Assembly: GCF_040712315.1 (NCBI RefSeq)
Contig: NC_134020.1
Location: 6,305,362-6,369,361, forward strand
Length of the DNA: 64,000 nucleotides
From: Castanea sativa
Taxonomy: Eukaryota > Streptophyta > Magnoliopsida > Fagales > Fagaceae
Direction of reading: 5' to 3'
Each line of letters begins with the position of its first letter. The first letter of the stretch is position 1. Both the position numbers and the translations under genes were made by a program. This document shows, one piece after another, positions 25,301 through 36,635 of this stretch. The notes beneath the pieces were generated by a model. The model did no database searches. It was not told where the DNA came from and saw only the letters and a list, made by a program, of their open reading frames with translations.

Positions 25301-25590
25301 AAGTGAAGTTTTAATAGTTACTAGATGTACAAATACTGACTTGTAGTTTGATTGTGATTCATGAAGTTGGACTTCAAGATATGTGTTCATCCTAGGTGGT
25401 AAAGATACACATTAAGTGTAAATAGTATAATCTCATTAGAGAGATATGAGTACAGGAGAAATAGTAGTAGAAAAGATAATTTATGCATCAAATCTATCTA
25501 AAACTTGTTTTCAAACCTTGCCTTAGAGTGATTATGAATTACTCTAAAGGGAAATAAGGGTCGGATATATGATAAATTGTCTTTGAGGGC
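22380..25590 (+). pseudogene. Degenerate copia gag-pol of element 1
   Basis: Only scattered matches to copia Gag-Pol remain. Around 23500 there is a GAG-pre-integrase-like block, and around 23660 a block related to the RRNRTLL integrase motif. An RT N-terminal block with EAIDDMNMDDWIKVM is near 24265, and an RT/RNase H junction with KHILKYLRRMRDYMLVHRSE is at 25250-25310. Stops and frameshifts interrupt every domain. Its pol is much more decayed than those of AC and B. Confidence 0.75.
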
Positions 25591-25601
25591 AAGTGGGAGA
25601 T

Positions 25602-27729
25602 TGTCGGTGTTTATGCCCTAAAATCCAATTTATTTGCATGTCATAAATAATTAAATTGTTTAATTATATGAGACTATTTATAAATGAACTGATGGGACAT
25701 TATCATAGTGCATGAGACGCATTGTATGTGATTTATGGGATTTAGTCACAGAAGATGTAAATCACAAGTTCTTTGTAAACTCAAAATGTAGTCCGTAGTC
25801 GGTGATGAAATTGGACGTTTCATCTGCGAAGACTATAACATATCAACTAAGATGATTTGTCTTGATCATGGAAGTGGAGACTTCTAGTTGGTATGTTGAT
25901 ATTTTTTAAGAGTTAAGACATATTGAACTTGACCGCTGTGAGATTTATTATTCTTATAACGACTATCAAATGAATAATAAATCTCACGACTTCTATTTAC
26001 ATCAACTCTAAATCCTGAGAGAATAATGGACCTGATCATAAGATGTAGGTTGCTTTGATATATCAGGAGTGAGATTTATTAGTTACGGTCAAAACCTCAG
26101 TATGTTGGGCAGCCGCATTTAGTGTTGATGGAACATATATTTTCAAGATGGAATTCATAATCTCTTAACGGAGATATAAAATATTTCCTTGAGATAAGTT
26201 TAATGGGTTTGGTTATTCAGCGTGTTGGGCCCAACCACTTTAGTAAGGAGTTACTAAAGTATATATTTATGAAATTGGATTTCATAAATATATGACGAAT
26301 AACATAAAGGATTAAACCGGGTACTCAAGGATTAAGATGTAGTAATCTTCAAAGTAGCAGTCTATATTCATGACTTTGTATTACTACGAATATTTTAATG
26401 AAGGGGTTGCATGTATAATAAAGTCTTGGTATATAATTTATAGATAAAGCCTAGAGTGCAACTATATTTATATAGTGGTATTAAATATAGTTAATGGTAA
26501 CTTTGAACTTGTCAAGAGTTGATGGAAAAGCCCAAGGCCCATTGGAGCTAGTGTCTTATTGGTCCCTTTTTGTCCCTCTCCAAGCCACATACTAAAGCCC
26601 AATTGGAAAGGCCCAATAGGCCAGCCCAATTAGATAATCAATTAGTTATAAAGGGAGAAACATACAGAATTTTTATTAGTGATATAAGAAACGGTGTGTA
26701 TGTGAGAGTGAGACACGCTTTCATTCTCCCTTTGAAAACTGATTGAGAGACCACACATCTTAGGCGTAAAGTGGAATTGGAGTGAAGATTAAAAGTATTC
26801 CCGAGTACTTCAATCTTTAGTTTTGAATTTCACCACACCAAGGTACGCTATCTTGTTCTTAATTTCTGAAATTTACATAGTGCACGTTATCAATCATGAA
26901 TGAAATAGATCCTTGTTTGTTGCTTCCGCTATGTGTTTTATATGAGATACAAAACTAGTTTTTCCTTCAAAGAGTTGGGCCCAACCACTTTAGTAAGGAG
27001 TTACTAAGTATATATTTATGGAATTGGATTTCATAAATATATAATGAATCACTTCAAGGATTAAACCGGGTACTCAAAGATTAAGATGTAGTAATCTACA
27101 AAGTGGCAGTCTATATTCATGACTTTGTATTACTACGAATATTTTATGAAAGGGTTGCATGTATAATAAAGTCTTGGGATATAATTTATAGATAAGGCCT
27201 AGAGTGCAACTATATTTATATAGTGGTATTAAATATAGATAATGGTAACTTTGGACTTGTCAAGAGTTGACAGAAAAACCCAAGGCCCATTGGAGCTAGT
27301 GTCTTATTGGTCCCTTTTGGTCCCACTCCAAGCCCCACACAAGGGCCCAATTGGAATGGCCCAAAAATCTAGCCCAATTAGATTACCCAATTGGATTTCA
27401 TAAGACCTTTTCATAGTGTTTTTTTTATACAAAGAATGAAATGGTTTGTATGTGAGTGTTGGACACTCTCTTATTCTCTCATTGAAAATTGAGTGAGAGA
27501 CCACACATCTTGGGCATTAAGTGGAATTGGAGTGAAGATTAAAAGTATTCTTAAGTGCTTCTGATCTTTGGTTTTGAATTTCACCGCACTAAAGTACGCT
27601 TTCTTATTCTCTAATTCTGACACTTAAATAGTACATGTTATCAATTGTGAATGAAGTAGATCCGTAAATTTTTCGCTGCGCATGTTTTATATAAGATACA
27701 AACACGTATTTTCATGTGTTTTTCCAACA
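25602..27729 (+). repeat. Composite 3' LTR of copia element 1
   Basis: The tract is 2128 bp, where one LTR would be 1.4 kb. From 25602 to about 26966 it is a nearly full LTR whose last third resembles the AC-type LTR (TTGTTTGTTGCTTCCGC, AAACTAGTTTTTCC). From about 26967 to 27729 a second LTR 3' part resembles the element's own 5' LTR (AACACGTATTTTCATG, then TCCAACA). A polypurine tract (AAGTGGGAGAT) precedes 25602. Confidence 0.8.
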
Positions 27730-27734
27730 TGGAC
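27730..27734 (+). repeat. Target-site duplication TGGAC, right copy
   Basis: Matches 19437-19441 and confirms 27729 as the end of copia element 1. Confidence 0.85.
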
Positions 27735-27761
27735 ATCATCCAAAAAGTGACCCTCACAACA
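27735..27761 (+). mobile_element. Right remainder of the PMD gypsy 3' LTR
   Basis: Continues the sequence interrupted at 19441 and ends CCTCACAACA, the near-inverse of its start at 18129. Confidence 0.6.
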
Positions 27762-28403
27762 TATATTTATGAAATCTAATTTTATAAATATATACTTTAG
27801 TAACTTCTTACCAAAGTGGTTAGGCCCTTCTCTCTGAATAACTGAACCTATTAAACTTATCTCAAGGGATATTTTATATCTCCGTTAAGAGACTATGAAT
27901 TCCATCTTGAGAATATATGGTCCATCAACATTAAATGTGGCTGCCCAACATACTGAGGTTTTGACCGTTAACTTAGATCTCACTCTTGATATATCAAAGC
28001 AACCTACATTTCATGATCAGGTCCATTATCCTCTCAGGATTAAGAGTTCATGTAAATAGAAGTCATGAGATTTATTATTCATTTGACAGTCGTTAGGAGA
28101 ATAATAAATCTCACAGCGGTTCAGTTCAATATGTCTTAACTCTTAAAACATATAAACTAAAAGTCTACACTTCCATGATCAAGACAAATCATCTTAGTTG
28201 ATATGTTATAGTCTTTGCAGATGAAATGCCCAATTTCATCACTGACTACGAACTATAATTCTGAGTTTACAAAGAACTTGTGATTTATATCTTCTGTGAC
28301 TTTTCACATAAATCACATACTATGCATCTCATGGACTATATGATAATGTCACATATTCATGTTACCCTTATTTTAGATAATAATAAAACAACTTTATCAA
28401 TCA
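27762..28403 (-). mobile_element. Partial copia LTR, minus orientation, left piece
   Basis: Matches AC-type LTR sequence from CATATATTTATGAAATC to ACAACTTTATCAATCA in reverse orientation. The U5 end is missing at 27762. It is cut at 28403 by the Helitron and continues at 43797-43877. Confidence 0.8.
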
Positions 28404-28474
28404 CTAGCTTTTGAGCACGCGCGTGGCTCTTCTATTTTTTGAGTAAGGGTTAATTTAGAGCATTTATTATAATT

Positions 28475-28611
28475 TGGAATTACTACATTTTTCAATCACA
28501 AAAAAAAAAAAAAAAAAACCTAGGGGTGTGATGAAAAATTATTATACCACACATAATACTATCACACCCTAGGTTTTTTTTTTTATGATTGAAAAATGTA
28601 GTAATCCAAAA
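28475..28611. repeat. Foldback (hairpin) element inside Helitron
   Basis: Arms of about 55-60 bp. The left arm reads TTACTACATTTTTCAATCA, poly-A, then CCTAGGGGTGTGAT; the right arm is ATCACACCCTAGG, poly-T, then TGATTGAAAAATGTAGTAA. A loop of about 25 bp separates them. This is a classic small MITE-like foldback. No target duplication could be assigned. Confidence 0.8.
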
Positions 28612-29127
28612 CAATAGTCGGCTAGATCCAATAGAGATACACGTACTGTTGGAGCTTTAAACCAAAACAAATTTCTACTCCTATTCCAAGTAGAATTCCA
28701 AATTAAGTAGGAAATAAGGTTTGTATGTTGTTAATAAAGTTTGGTTTTTATATTCCAATTTCAAAAGATAGTAACCAAAGGAATAAAATTCTTTTCTCAT
28801 CCAAATCCAATAAGGAGTGGAACTCCTTAATTCAAGCCATATGTCTACAGATAATTCATAGAAGAATTGGGTCACATTATTATAATTATTGCTAAGGTCT
28901 ACATATCATATACAACATCTGAACTACACAATCAACAACTCAGTTATTTAGTTGAAAATTTTCAATAATAAATAATAATAGAAGAGAAATCTTAAAATAA
29001 AAAAAATAAAAAGAGAAAACGATCGTACCTACCTTTTGGCCACCAAATTTTTATCCCTTCTTGCTGGGGCAACACAAAATAATTATATTAGATTCAATAA
29101 AAAAAAAAAAAAAAAGATAGAGAGAAA

Positions 29128-29290
29128 CATGGGACTTACAGTGTTTGCAGTTCAACCCCATTGGAGAGATATGCATAAACTGGATTCTCCTATCTTTGAA
29201 TTGCATAAGCAAGGCCTGATTTGCCTACACCTACATCACACCCAACTATTTTGTATTTATATAGTCTTTCACGGAAACTAAACCCAAAAA
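29128..29290 (-). pseudogene. Possible captured exon of a small (Rab-like) GTPase
   Basis: A minus frame reads LYKYKIVGCDVGVGKSGLAY, then a stop and SNGVELQTL, followed at once by a good donor (GTAAGT). The order KYxIxGDxGVGKS...GVE resembles the first exon of Rab-type GTPases, with an extra residue in the P-loop. Helitrons often carry such gene fragments. The match is short, with no other GTPase motif, so chance is possible. Confidence 0.3.
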
Positions 29291-29766
29291 ATAAAATAAA
29301 AATGCATAAATCAACATCAAAAGAGAAATTGTTATTAGAAGCTATGTAATAAACAAAGAGAAGTGTTACTGTGTTAAGGGTCCACTTCTCCTCATAATGG
29401 CATAGAGAGAGGGAGAAGAACTTGCACAAAGAGGGAGATAGGGAGAAGAAAGAAGCGGTTTTCATGTTTTGGAAAGACATATGTAACGTTCAAAATTTGT
29501 AACTACCCAAAGACTCTTTTAATTTAGAGAGCAAATCTACTTTTTTTAAAATTCTTTAGTGGTCCAATTTAGTAGAAAAAAAAATTTTATTTGATTATTT
29601 TATATTTATATATAATTTTTATTTTAAAAATCTAATTTATAAGTGAATAAATCAATTTAAAAATTAATAGGAGAGTAGTCCTATTTTTTAGGCAATGTTT
29701 TAGTGGGAGTTAAAGTTACATTTTTACCGGATTGTCCTTTAGTTTTGTCTCTACTTAAACATAGGA

Positions 29767-29771
29767 CTGTA
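29767..29771. repeat. Target-site duplication CTGTA, left copy
   Basis: Identical bases occur at 43727-43731, next to the opposite LTR end. Confidence 0.9.
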
Positions 29772-31179
29772 TGTTGGAAAACTCTAGTTTTGTATCTCAT
29801 ACAAAACACACAGCGGAAGCAACAAACAAGGATCTATTCCATTCATGATTGATAACGTGCACTATGTAAATTTCAGAATTTAAGAACAAGATAGCGTACC
29901 TTGGTGTGGAGAAATTTAAAACAGAGATTAGAAGCACTTGAGAACACTTTTAATTTTCACTCCAATTCCACTTTACGCCCAAGATGTGTGGTCTCTCAAT
30001 CAGTTTTCAAAGGGAGAATGAAAGTGTGTCTCACTTTCACATACACACCGTTTCTTATATCCTTTAGAATAATAAAAAATTCTATATGTTTCTCCCTTTA
30101 TAACTAACTAATTATCTAATTGGGCTGGCCTATTGGGCCTTTCCAATTGGGCTTTAGTGTGTGGCTTGGAGTGGGACCAAAAGGGACCAATAAGACACTA
30201 GCTCCAATGGGCCTTGGGCTTTTTCATCAACTCTTGACAAGTCCAAAGTTACCATTAATTATATTTAATACCACTATATAAATATAATTGCACTCTAGGC
30301 CTTATTAATAAATTATATCCCCAAGACTTTATTGTACATGCAACCCCTTCATAAAATATTCGTAGTAACACAAAGTCATAAATGTAGACTGCCACTTTGA
30401 AAATTACTACATCTTAATCCTTGAGTACCCGGTTTAATCCATTAAGATTATTCATCATATATTTATGAAATTTAATTTCATAAATATATACTTTAGTAAC
30501 TTCTTACTAAAGTGGTTAGGCCTAACACTCTGAATAATCAAAACCATTAAACTTATCTCAAGGGAATATTTTATATCTCCGTTAAGAGATTATGAATTCC
30601 ATCTTGAGAATATATGTTCCATCAACACTAAATGTGGCTGCCCAACATACTGAGATTTTGACCGTTACTTTAGGTCTCACTTCTAATATATCAAAGTAAC
30701 CTACATCTCATGATCAGGTCCATTATTCTCTCCAGATTAAGAGTTCATGCAAATAGAAGTCGTGAGATTTATTATTCATTTGACTGTCGTTAAGAGAATA
30801 ATAAATCTCACAGCGGCCCAGTTCAATATGTCTTAACTCTTAAAAATATCAACATATCAACTAGAAGTCTCTACTTCCATGATCAAGACAAATCATCTTA
30901 GTTGATACGTTATAGTCTTCGCAGATAAAATGCCCAATTTCATCACTGACTATGAACTATAAATTCTAAGATTACAAAGAACTTGTGATTTATATCTTCT
31001 GTGACTAAATCACATAAATCACATACTATGCATCTCATGGACTATATGATAATGTCCAAATATTCATGTTACCACCATTTTAGATAATAATAAAAAAACT
31101 TTATTAAACACAACATTAAGTCATACAAAATGTCATACATAGCATCATACAATAGGATTTAAGGGCACAAATCCTAACA
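29772..31179 (-). repeat. 3' LTR of copia AC
   Basis: 1408 bp. On the minus strand it starts TGTTAGGATTTGTGCCC and ends TTTTCCAACA. A polypurine tract (AAGTGGGAGA) precedes it on the minus strand at about 31182-31191. Confidence 0.9.
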
Positions 31180-31193
31180 ATCTCCCACTTGCC

Positions 31194-31610
31194 CTAAAGA
31201 TTATTGTGCACTAATCTAACTCCCATTGCTTCCAAATGTGACTCGAAAGTCCTTTGAGGCAAGGTTTTGGTAAAAGGATCTACTAGATTATTTGCACTTT
31301 CAATCTTTGCTACCACAACATCTTCACGAGCAACAATGTCTCGAACGATGTGGTATTTCCTCTCAATGTGCTTTCCCTTCTTTTGATTCCTTGGATCTTT
31401 GGATTGTTCAACCGCATCACAAGTAGCAAGGTACTCAGCTTCCATGGTGGGGTCCGCAATACAAGATTGCTTAACACTCCTCCAACTTATGGCTCCATCT
31501 CCCAAGGTGAAAACACATCCTGAAGTGGATTTTTTGAAATCTAGATCCGATTGAAAATTTGAATCTGTATAGCCAATGGGAATCAAATCCTCACATCGGT
31601 AAACAAGCAT
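31194..31610 (-). pseudogene. Copia AC RNase H, catalytic segment deleted
   Basis: A 138-codon frame with the family blocks YTDSNFQSD, GDGAISWRSVKQS, TMEAEYLAT, QSKDPRNQKKGKHIERKYH and DPFTKTLP. Compared with element B (36103-36453), about 34 residues are missing between CDAVE and QSKD. These include the LFCDNSGV block with an active-site Asp. The deletion keeps the frame. An upstream TGA separates it from the RT frame. Confidence 0.85.
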
Positions 31611-31616
31611 ATAATC

Positions 31617-32780
31617 TCACGTTCTCCTAAGATACTTGAGAATATGCTTTATAGCTTGCCAATATTTTGGTCCTGGATTTGATTGATATCGGCTGACCAT
31701 ACCAATTGAATAACAGATATCTGGTCTAGTACAAAGCATGGCATACATGAGATTTCCCACTGCAGAAGCATAAGGAACTTTTCTCATCATATTTTCTTCC
31801 TCTTGAGTCTTAGGCCTTTGTTCATCAGACAGAGGAACTCCATGTCTAAAAGGAAGCAATCCTTTCTTGGAGTTTTGCATGCTAAACCGTTCTAGGACCT
31901 TATCTATATATCCAGCTTGTGATAAGCCTAACATCTTATTCTTGCGATCTCGCGAAAGCTTGATACCTAGAATAAAGTTAGCCTCACCCAAGTCCTTCAT
32001 ATCAAATTGGCTTGACAACCAAACTTTAACTGATGACATTACCCCCACATCATTCCCAATGAGTAGAATATCATCAACATAAACCACTAGGAACATTACT
32101 ACTTTGTCTCGATGTCTTTTGTACACACATGGTTCATCGAGATTTTGTTCAAAACCAAATGACTTGATTGCTTGATCAAATCTGATGTTCCATGACTTAG
32201 ATGCTTGCTTAAGTCCATAAATGGACCTTTTCAACTTGCATACCATATGCTCTTGGTTCTTTGCTATAAAACCTTCCAGTTGCAACATGTATATTTCTTC
32301 TTCAAGATTGCCATTAAGAAATGCAGTCTTGACATCCATTTGCCAAATCTCATAATCATAATGAGCGGCAATGGATAAGAGAATTCTGATAGACTTAAGC
32401 ATGGCTCTTGGCGAAAAAGTTTCATCATAATCAATACCTTCTTTTTGTGTATACTCTTTCACCACTAGTCTTGTTTTAAAGGTTTCAACCTTTCCATCTA
32501 TTCCTCTCTTCTTCTTGTAAATCCATTTGCAACCAACAGGTTGAATGCCGTTAGGCGCCTTTACAAGATCCCATACATGATTGGAATACATAGAATCCAA
32601 TTCAAATTTCATAGCTTGGATCCAATGATGTGCATCTATATCATTTATTGCTTGGTCATAAGTGTAAGGATTCAATTCAGCCTCTTTTGAGATAGCTTCA
32701 TAAGTTTCCCCCAAACCTATAAATCTTATAGGAGGCCGAACAATTCTCCCATTACGACGAGGTACCTGAGTACTAGACAT
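31617..32780 (-). CDS. Copia AC reverse transcriptase domain (387 codons open)
   Basis: Long open frame with RVT_2-type blocks in order: a linker with RRNGRIVRPP, DAHHWIQAMKFELDSM, WDLV, CKWIYKKKRGIDGKVE, YDETFSP, WQMDVKTAFLNGNLEEEIYM, CKLKRSIYGLKQASKSW, then the catalytic FLVVYVDDILLIGN with YVDD intact, DLGEANFILG and an RPDICYSIGMVSRY block. It ends at TGA (31619-31617), directly before DYMLVYR of RNase H, so one substitution splits the polyprotein. It acts in copying element RNA to DNA in cytoplasmic particles. A TFSPRAML block stands where B has TFSPVAML. Confidence 0.9.
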   Translation of the reverse strand: MSSTQVPRRNGRIVRPPIRFIGLGETYEAISKEAELNPYTYDQAINDIDAHHWIQAMKFELDSMYSNHVWDLVKAPNGIQPVGCKWIYKKKRGIDGKVETFKTRLVVKEYTQKEGIDYDETFSPRAMLKSIRILLSIAAHYDYEIWQMDVKTAFLNGNLEEEIYMLQLEGFIAKNQEHMVCKLKRSIYGLKQASKSWNIRFDQAIKSFGFEQNLDEPCVYKRHRDKVVMFLVVYVDDILLIGNDVGVMSSVKVWLSSQFDMKDLGEANFILGIKLSRDRKNKMLGLSQAGYIDKVLERFSMQNSKKGLLPFRHGVPLSDEQRPKTQEEENMMRKVPYASAVGNLMYAMLCTRPDICYSIGMVSRYQSNPGPKYWQAIKHILKYLRRT

Positions 32781-32901
32781 TTCATGGGTAGTATCTTATG
32801 GTGTATCTAATACAGCCACATCATCCCTAGTTTCATCCATTGGTTGTTCAACTACAGGTTCATTCATTTCAGCCAAGACAACTCTACTTCTAGGCGTAAA
32901 A

Positions 32902-33336
32902 TTATTCATAGTCATTTTCCAAGAATTTGGCATTTGTGCTAACAAACACTTTATTATCCTTATGACCATAGAATAAACCTCCAACTCTTCCTTTTGGATA
33001 CCCTACAAAAAATACCACTTCTTTTTTAGACTGTAACTTGTTTGACTTTCCTTTCAACACATGTGCTGTACAACCCCAAATGTGGAGATGTCTCATACTA
33101 GGCTTACGCCCATTCCATAACTCTACAGGTGTTTTAGGAATAGACTTCAAAGGTACTAAATTCAGAAGATACAATGCAGTATTTAAGGCATATCCCAAAA
33201 AAGAAATTGGTAGAGTCGAATAACTCAACATGGACCTAACCATATCTAAAAGAGTCCTATTCCTTCTTTCTACTACACCATTTTGTTGTGGAGTTCCAGG
33301 TGCAGTCAACTGGGATATAATCCCATTTTCAGTCAA
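32902..33336 (-). pseudogene. Copia AC integrase, C-terminal half
   Basis: The frame has [20 protein letters not shown], containing the last acidic residue of the D-D-E core (VERRNRT), then a GYALNTALYLLNLVP block, LHIWGCTAHVLKGKSNKL and FLENDYE. It is followed by a frame break before the RT frame. Confidence 0.85.
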
Positions 33337-33523
33337 GTAATCCTTGAAGTCACCAAGAAGGTATTCGCCACCTCGATCAGATCGAATGGCCTTTATGTGT
33401 TTACCCTATTGATTTTCAACTTCAGCCCTAAACTCTTTGAACTTTTCAAAGGCTTCGGACTTCCGTTTCATTAGGTACACATAACCAAATCTAGAGTAAT
33501 CATCAGTGAAAGTAATGAAATAC

Positions 33524-33895
33524 TCATAGCCACCTCTTGCTTGGATTGACATAGGACCACAGACATGAATGTACTAGTTCTAGCAAATCTTGGGCTCTTC
33601 TACCCTTTGCATTAAAAGGCCGTTTGATCATTTTACCTTCCAAACAGGATTCGCAAATTGAAAAACCATCAAATTCCATGGGCTGTAAAGGTCCATCTTT
33701 GATTAGTCTTTGAATTCTACTTGAATTTATATGACCCAAACGCAAGTGCCATAGATATGCATCACTAGTAGAAGGAAACTTTCTCTTTAATGATTTTACA
33801 TGAGAGCTACTATCTAATTCAGAATTGTATAATTCATGCTTGTTAGGAGTTAAAATATAAAGACCATCCACAATATTGCCAGAACAGATAAACAT
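33524..33895 (-). pseudogene. Copia AC GAG-pre-integrase and integrase start, frameshifted
   Basis: Contains the HLRLGHINSSRIQRL zinc-binding half and CESCLEGKMIKRPF (HHCC-type), then LLELVH. The frame is lost where element B reads HTDVCGPMSTQEKGGYEYF. The first catalytic Asp block is therefore broken. Confidence 0.8.
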
Positions 33896-33925
33896 TTTAT
33901 CCTTCTTTATTACAACATTGTCTTT

Positions 33926-34177
33926 CTAGATAACACAATATCCACGTTTACCTAAATAAGTTGCAGAAATTAAATTCCTATGAACATTAGGTACATACAA
34001 ACAGTCTTCTAATATTAAAACTCTAGACTTAAAACATAAATTAAACACTCCAACAGCTTCAACCGGAATCTTGCTCCCATCAGCCAAAGTAAGAAATAGT
34101 TCCCCTTCATTCAACTTTCTGGTCTCCTGGAACCCCTGCAAAGAATTGTAGATATGATTAGTACAACCTAAATCCAC
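33926..34177 (-). pseudogene. Copia AC protease region
   Basis: Reads MDLGCTNHIYNSLQGFQ, LTLADGSKIPVEAVGV, CLYVPNVHRNLISAT. The protease motif, normally D-S/T-G, is D-L-G here. It is flanked by stops on both sides. Confidence 0.8.
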
Positions 34178-34198
34178 ACACCAGAAATCCGTTGGATT

Positions 34199-34651
34199 CT
34201 ATACCAAACATATTTCAAGAAGAAATGAACTTTTCATACCCTTATTCTTGGCAGCCTTGAATGTTGGACAATTCCTCTTCCAATGTCCTTTCTCACCACA
34301 ATGGAAACACTTTCCTTTGGTTTTCTTTCCTTTGTTGGCAACCTCTAAGGCAATTTGTTTACCATCTTTCTTAGTGAAGTCCTTCTTCTTCTTCTTACCC
34401 TTGCCTTTCGACTTAGGTTGAGAAGTAGAAGCTTCACTAACATTGGCTTCAACACTAGAATTACCAAGGATGCCTTCCGCTGCCATTAACTCATTCATTA
34501 ATTTAGACAAAGAATAAATCTTTTTGTTCATTTTATAATTAAGTCTGAATTCCTTGAATGATTCTGGTAGTGACTGAAGTATCATATCCACTTGGGATTT
34601 TCCATCAATATCGGCACATAAAATAATATATGCATCGACAACCCAATCCAT
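34199..34651 (-). pseudogene. Copia AC gag, C-terminal half with CCHC knuckle
   Basis: From ADIDGKSQVDMILQSLPESF through a Lys-rich stretch to the nucleocapsid zinc knuckle CFHCGEKGHWKRNC. The first codons (WVVDAYIILC) are not gag; they come from the element-B LTR extension joined to gag in mid-domain near 34616. The N-terminal half of gag is deleted. Confidence 0.85.
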
Positions 34652-36028
34652 ATCTATAATTCCTTGGTAGCAAGTTTATTATAAAAGTTAACATGCACTA
34701 TGTAAGTTTCAGAATTTGAGAACAAGAGATTGTACCTCGGAACGACGAATTTCAAAAAAAAGATCAGAAGCGCTTGTGAATACTTTCAATCTTCACTCCA
34801 ATTCCACTAACGCCCAAGATGTGTGGTCTCTCAATCAATTCTAAAAGGAGAATGTCAAAAGTGTCTAACTTTTTTTTTTACACCACTTCGCTATAGTGTT
34901 CTTCCTTGATTCTCTACAGAAAATTCTTTATGTTTCTCCCTTTGTGTCTAACCGATTATCTAATTGGGCTGGCCTTTTGGGCCTTTTCAATTGGGCTTAA
35001 GTGTGTGGCTTGGAGTGGGACCAAAAGGGACCAATAAGGCACTAGCTCCAATGGGTCTTGGGCTTTTTTGTCAACTCTTGACAAGTCCAAAGTTACCATT
35101 AACTATATTTAATACTACTATATAAATATAGTTGCACTCTAGGACTTATCTAAAAATTATATCCCAAGACTTTATTGTACATGCAACCCCTTCATAAAAT
35201 ATTCGTAGTAATACAAAGTCATGAAAGAAGACTGTCACTTTGTAGATTACTACATCTTAATTCCTTGAGTACCCGGTTTAATCATTTAAAATTATTCATT
35301 ATATATATTTATGAAATCCAATTCCATAAATATATATACTTTAGTAACTCCTTACTAAAGTGGTTAGGCCTAACTCTCTGAATAACAAACCCATTAAACT
35401 TATCTCAAGAGAATATTTTGTGTCTCCGTTAAGAGACTATGAATTCCATCTTGAGAATATATGTTTCATCAACATTAAATGTGGTTGTCCAACATACTGA
35501 GGTTTTGACCGTTACTCTAGATCTCACTCTTGATATATCAAAGTAACCTACACCTCATGATCAAGTCCATTATTCTCTCAGGATTAAGAGTTCATGCAAA
35601 TATAAGTTATGAGTTTATTATTTTTTTGACAGTCATTGGAAGAATAATAAATCTTACACGGTCCAGTTCAATATGTTTGAACTCTTAAAACATATCAACA
35701 TACCAACTAGAAATCTCCATTTCCATGATCAAGACATATCATCTTAGTTGATATGTTATAGTCTTCGCAGATGAAATGCCCAATTTTCATCATTGACTAC
35801 GAACTACATTTTGAGTTTACAAGGAACTTGTGATTTACATCTTCTGTGACTAAATCACATACAATGCATCTCATGGACTATATGATAATGTCTCAATATT
35901 CATGTTACCATTAGTTCTAGATAATAATATAACAACTTTATTAAACACAACATTAAGTCATACATAATGTCATAAATAATAACATACATAGTATTATATA
36001 GTAGGATTTAAGGGCACTAATCCTAACA
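34617..36028 (-). repeat. 3' LTR of copia B with extended end
   Basis: Starts TGTTAGGATTAGTGCCC at 36028 on the minus strand, preceded by a purine tract (AAGTGGAAGA). Homology to ordinary LTRs ends near 34688. The remaining 70 bp are shared only with the LTR at 40101-41135. Confidence 0.8.
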
Positions 36029-36102
36029 ATCTTCCACTTGCCCTAAAGACTATTGTGCATAAATCTAACTCCCATCTCCTCCAAATGTGACTCGAAAGTC
36101 CT

Positions 36103-36453
36103 TTAGGGCAAGGTTTTGGTAAAGGGATCCCCTAGATTCTTTGCACCATCAATCTTTGCTACAACCATATCTCCACGAGCAACAATGTCTCGAATGATGT
36201 GATACTTTCTCTCAATGTGCTTTCCTTTCTTCTGATTCCTTGGATCTTTGGATTGTGCAACCACTCCACTATTGTCGCAGAACAATGTAATGGAAACTTG
36301 CTCAATTCTCATAACACCAAGATCAGAAAGGAATTTCTTGAGCCAAATAGCCTCCTTTGCTGCCTCATAAGCAGCAACATATTCGGCTTCCATGGTAGAG
36401 TCAACAATACAAGATTGCTTAACACTCGTCCAACTTATGGCTCCACCTCCCAA
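36103..36453 (-). pseudogene. Copia B RNase H
   Basis: Has GAISWTSVKQS, TMEAEYVA, KEAIWLKKFL, LFCDNSGVVAQSKDPRN and GDPFTKTLP. All of the segment lost from AC is present, including the active-site Asp of CDNSG. The upstream part lies in another frame (36454-36635). Confidence 0.85.
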
Positions 36454-36635
36454 GGTGAAAACACTGCCCGACGTGGATTTTCTGAAATCTAGATCCGACT
36501 GAAAATCTAAACTGTAAAGCCAATGGGAATCAAATCCTCACAACGGTAAATTAGCATATAATCTCTCGTTCTCTGTAGATACTTGAGAATATGCTTTACA
36601 GCTTGCCAATGTTTTGGTCCTGGATTTGATTGATA

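Larger units (their letters stand above)
19442..27729 (+). mobile_element. Ty1/copia LTR retrotransposon, decayed ('element 1')
   Basis: 5' LTR (19442-20850), primer-binding site, long leader with repeats, degenerate gag-pol and a composite 3' LTR (25602-27729), flanked by the 5-bp duplication TGGAC. The 5' terminus reads TATTAGG where related copies have TGTTAGG, a likely point mutation. The internal region has many stops, and no ORF is long enough to be functional. It is inserted in the 3' LTR of the PMD gypsy element. Confidence 0.85.

Noticed and set aside
28404..29766. Helitron Rep/helicase gene
   Set aside because: No long ORF or HUH/helicase motif in the 1.43 kb element, so it is non-autonomous.
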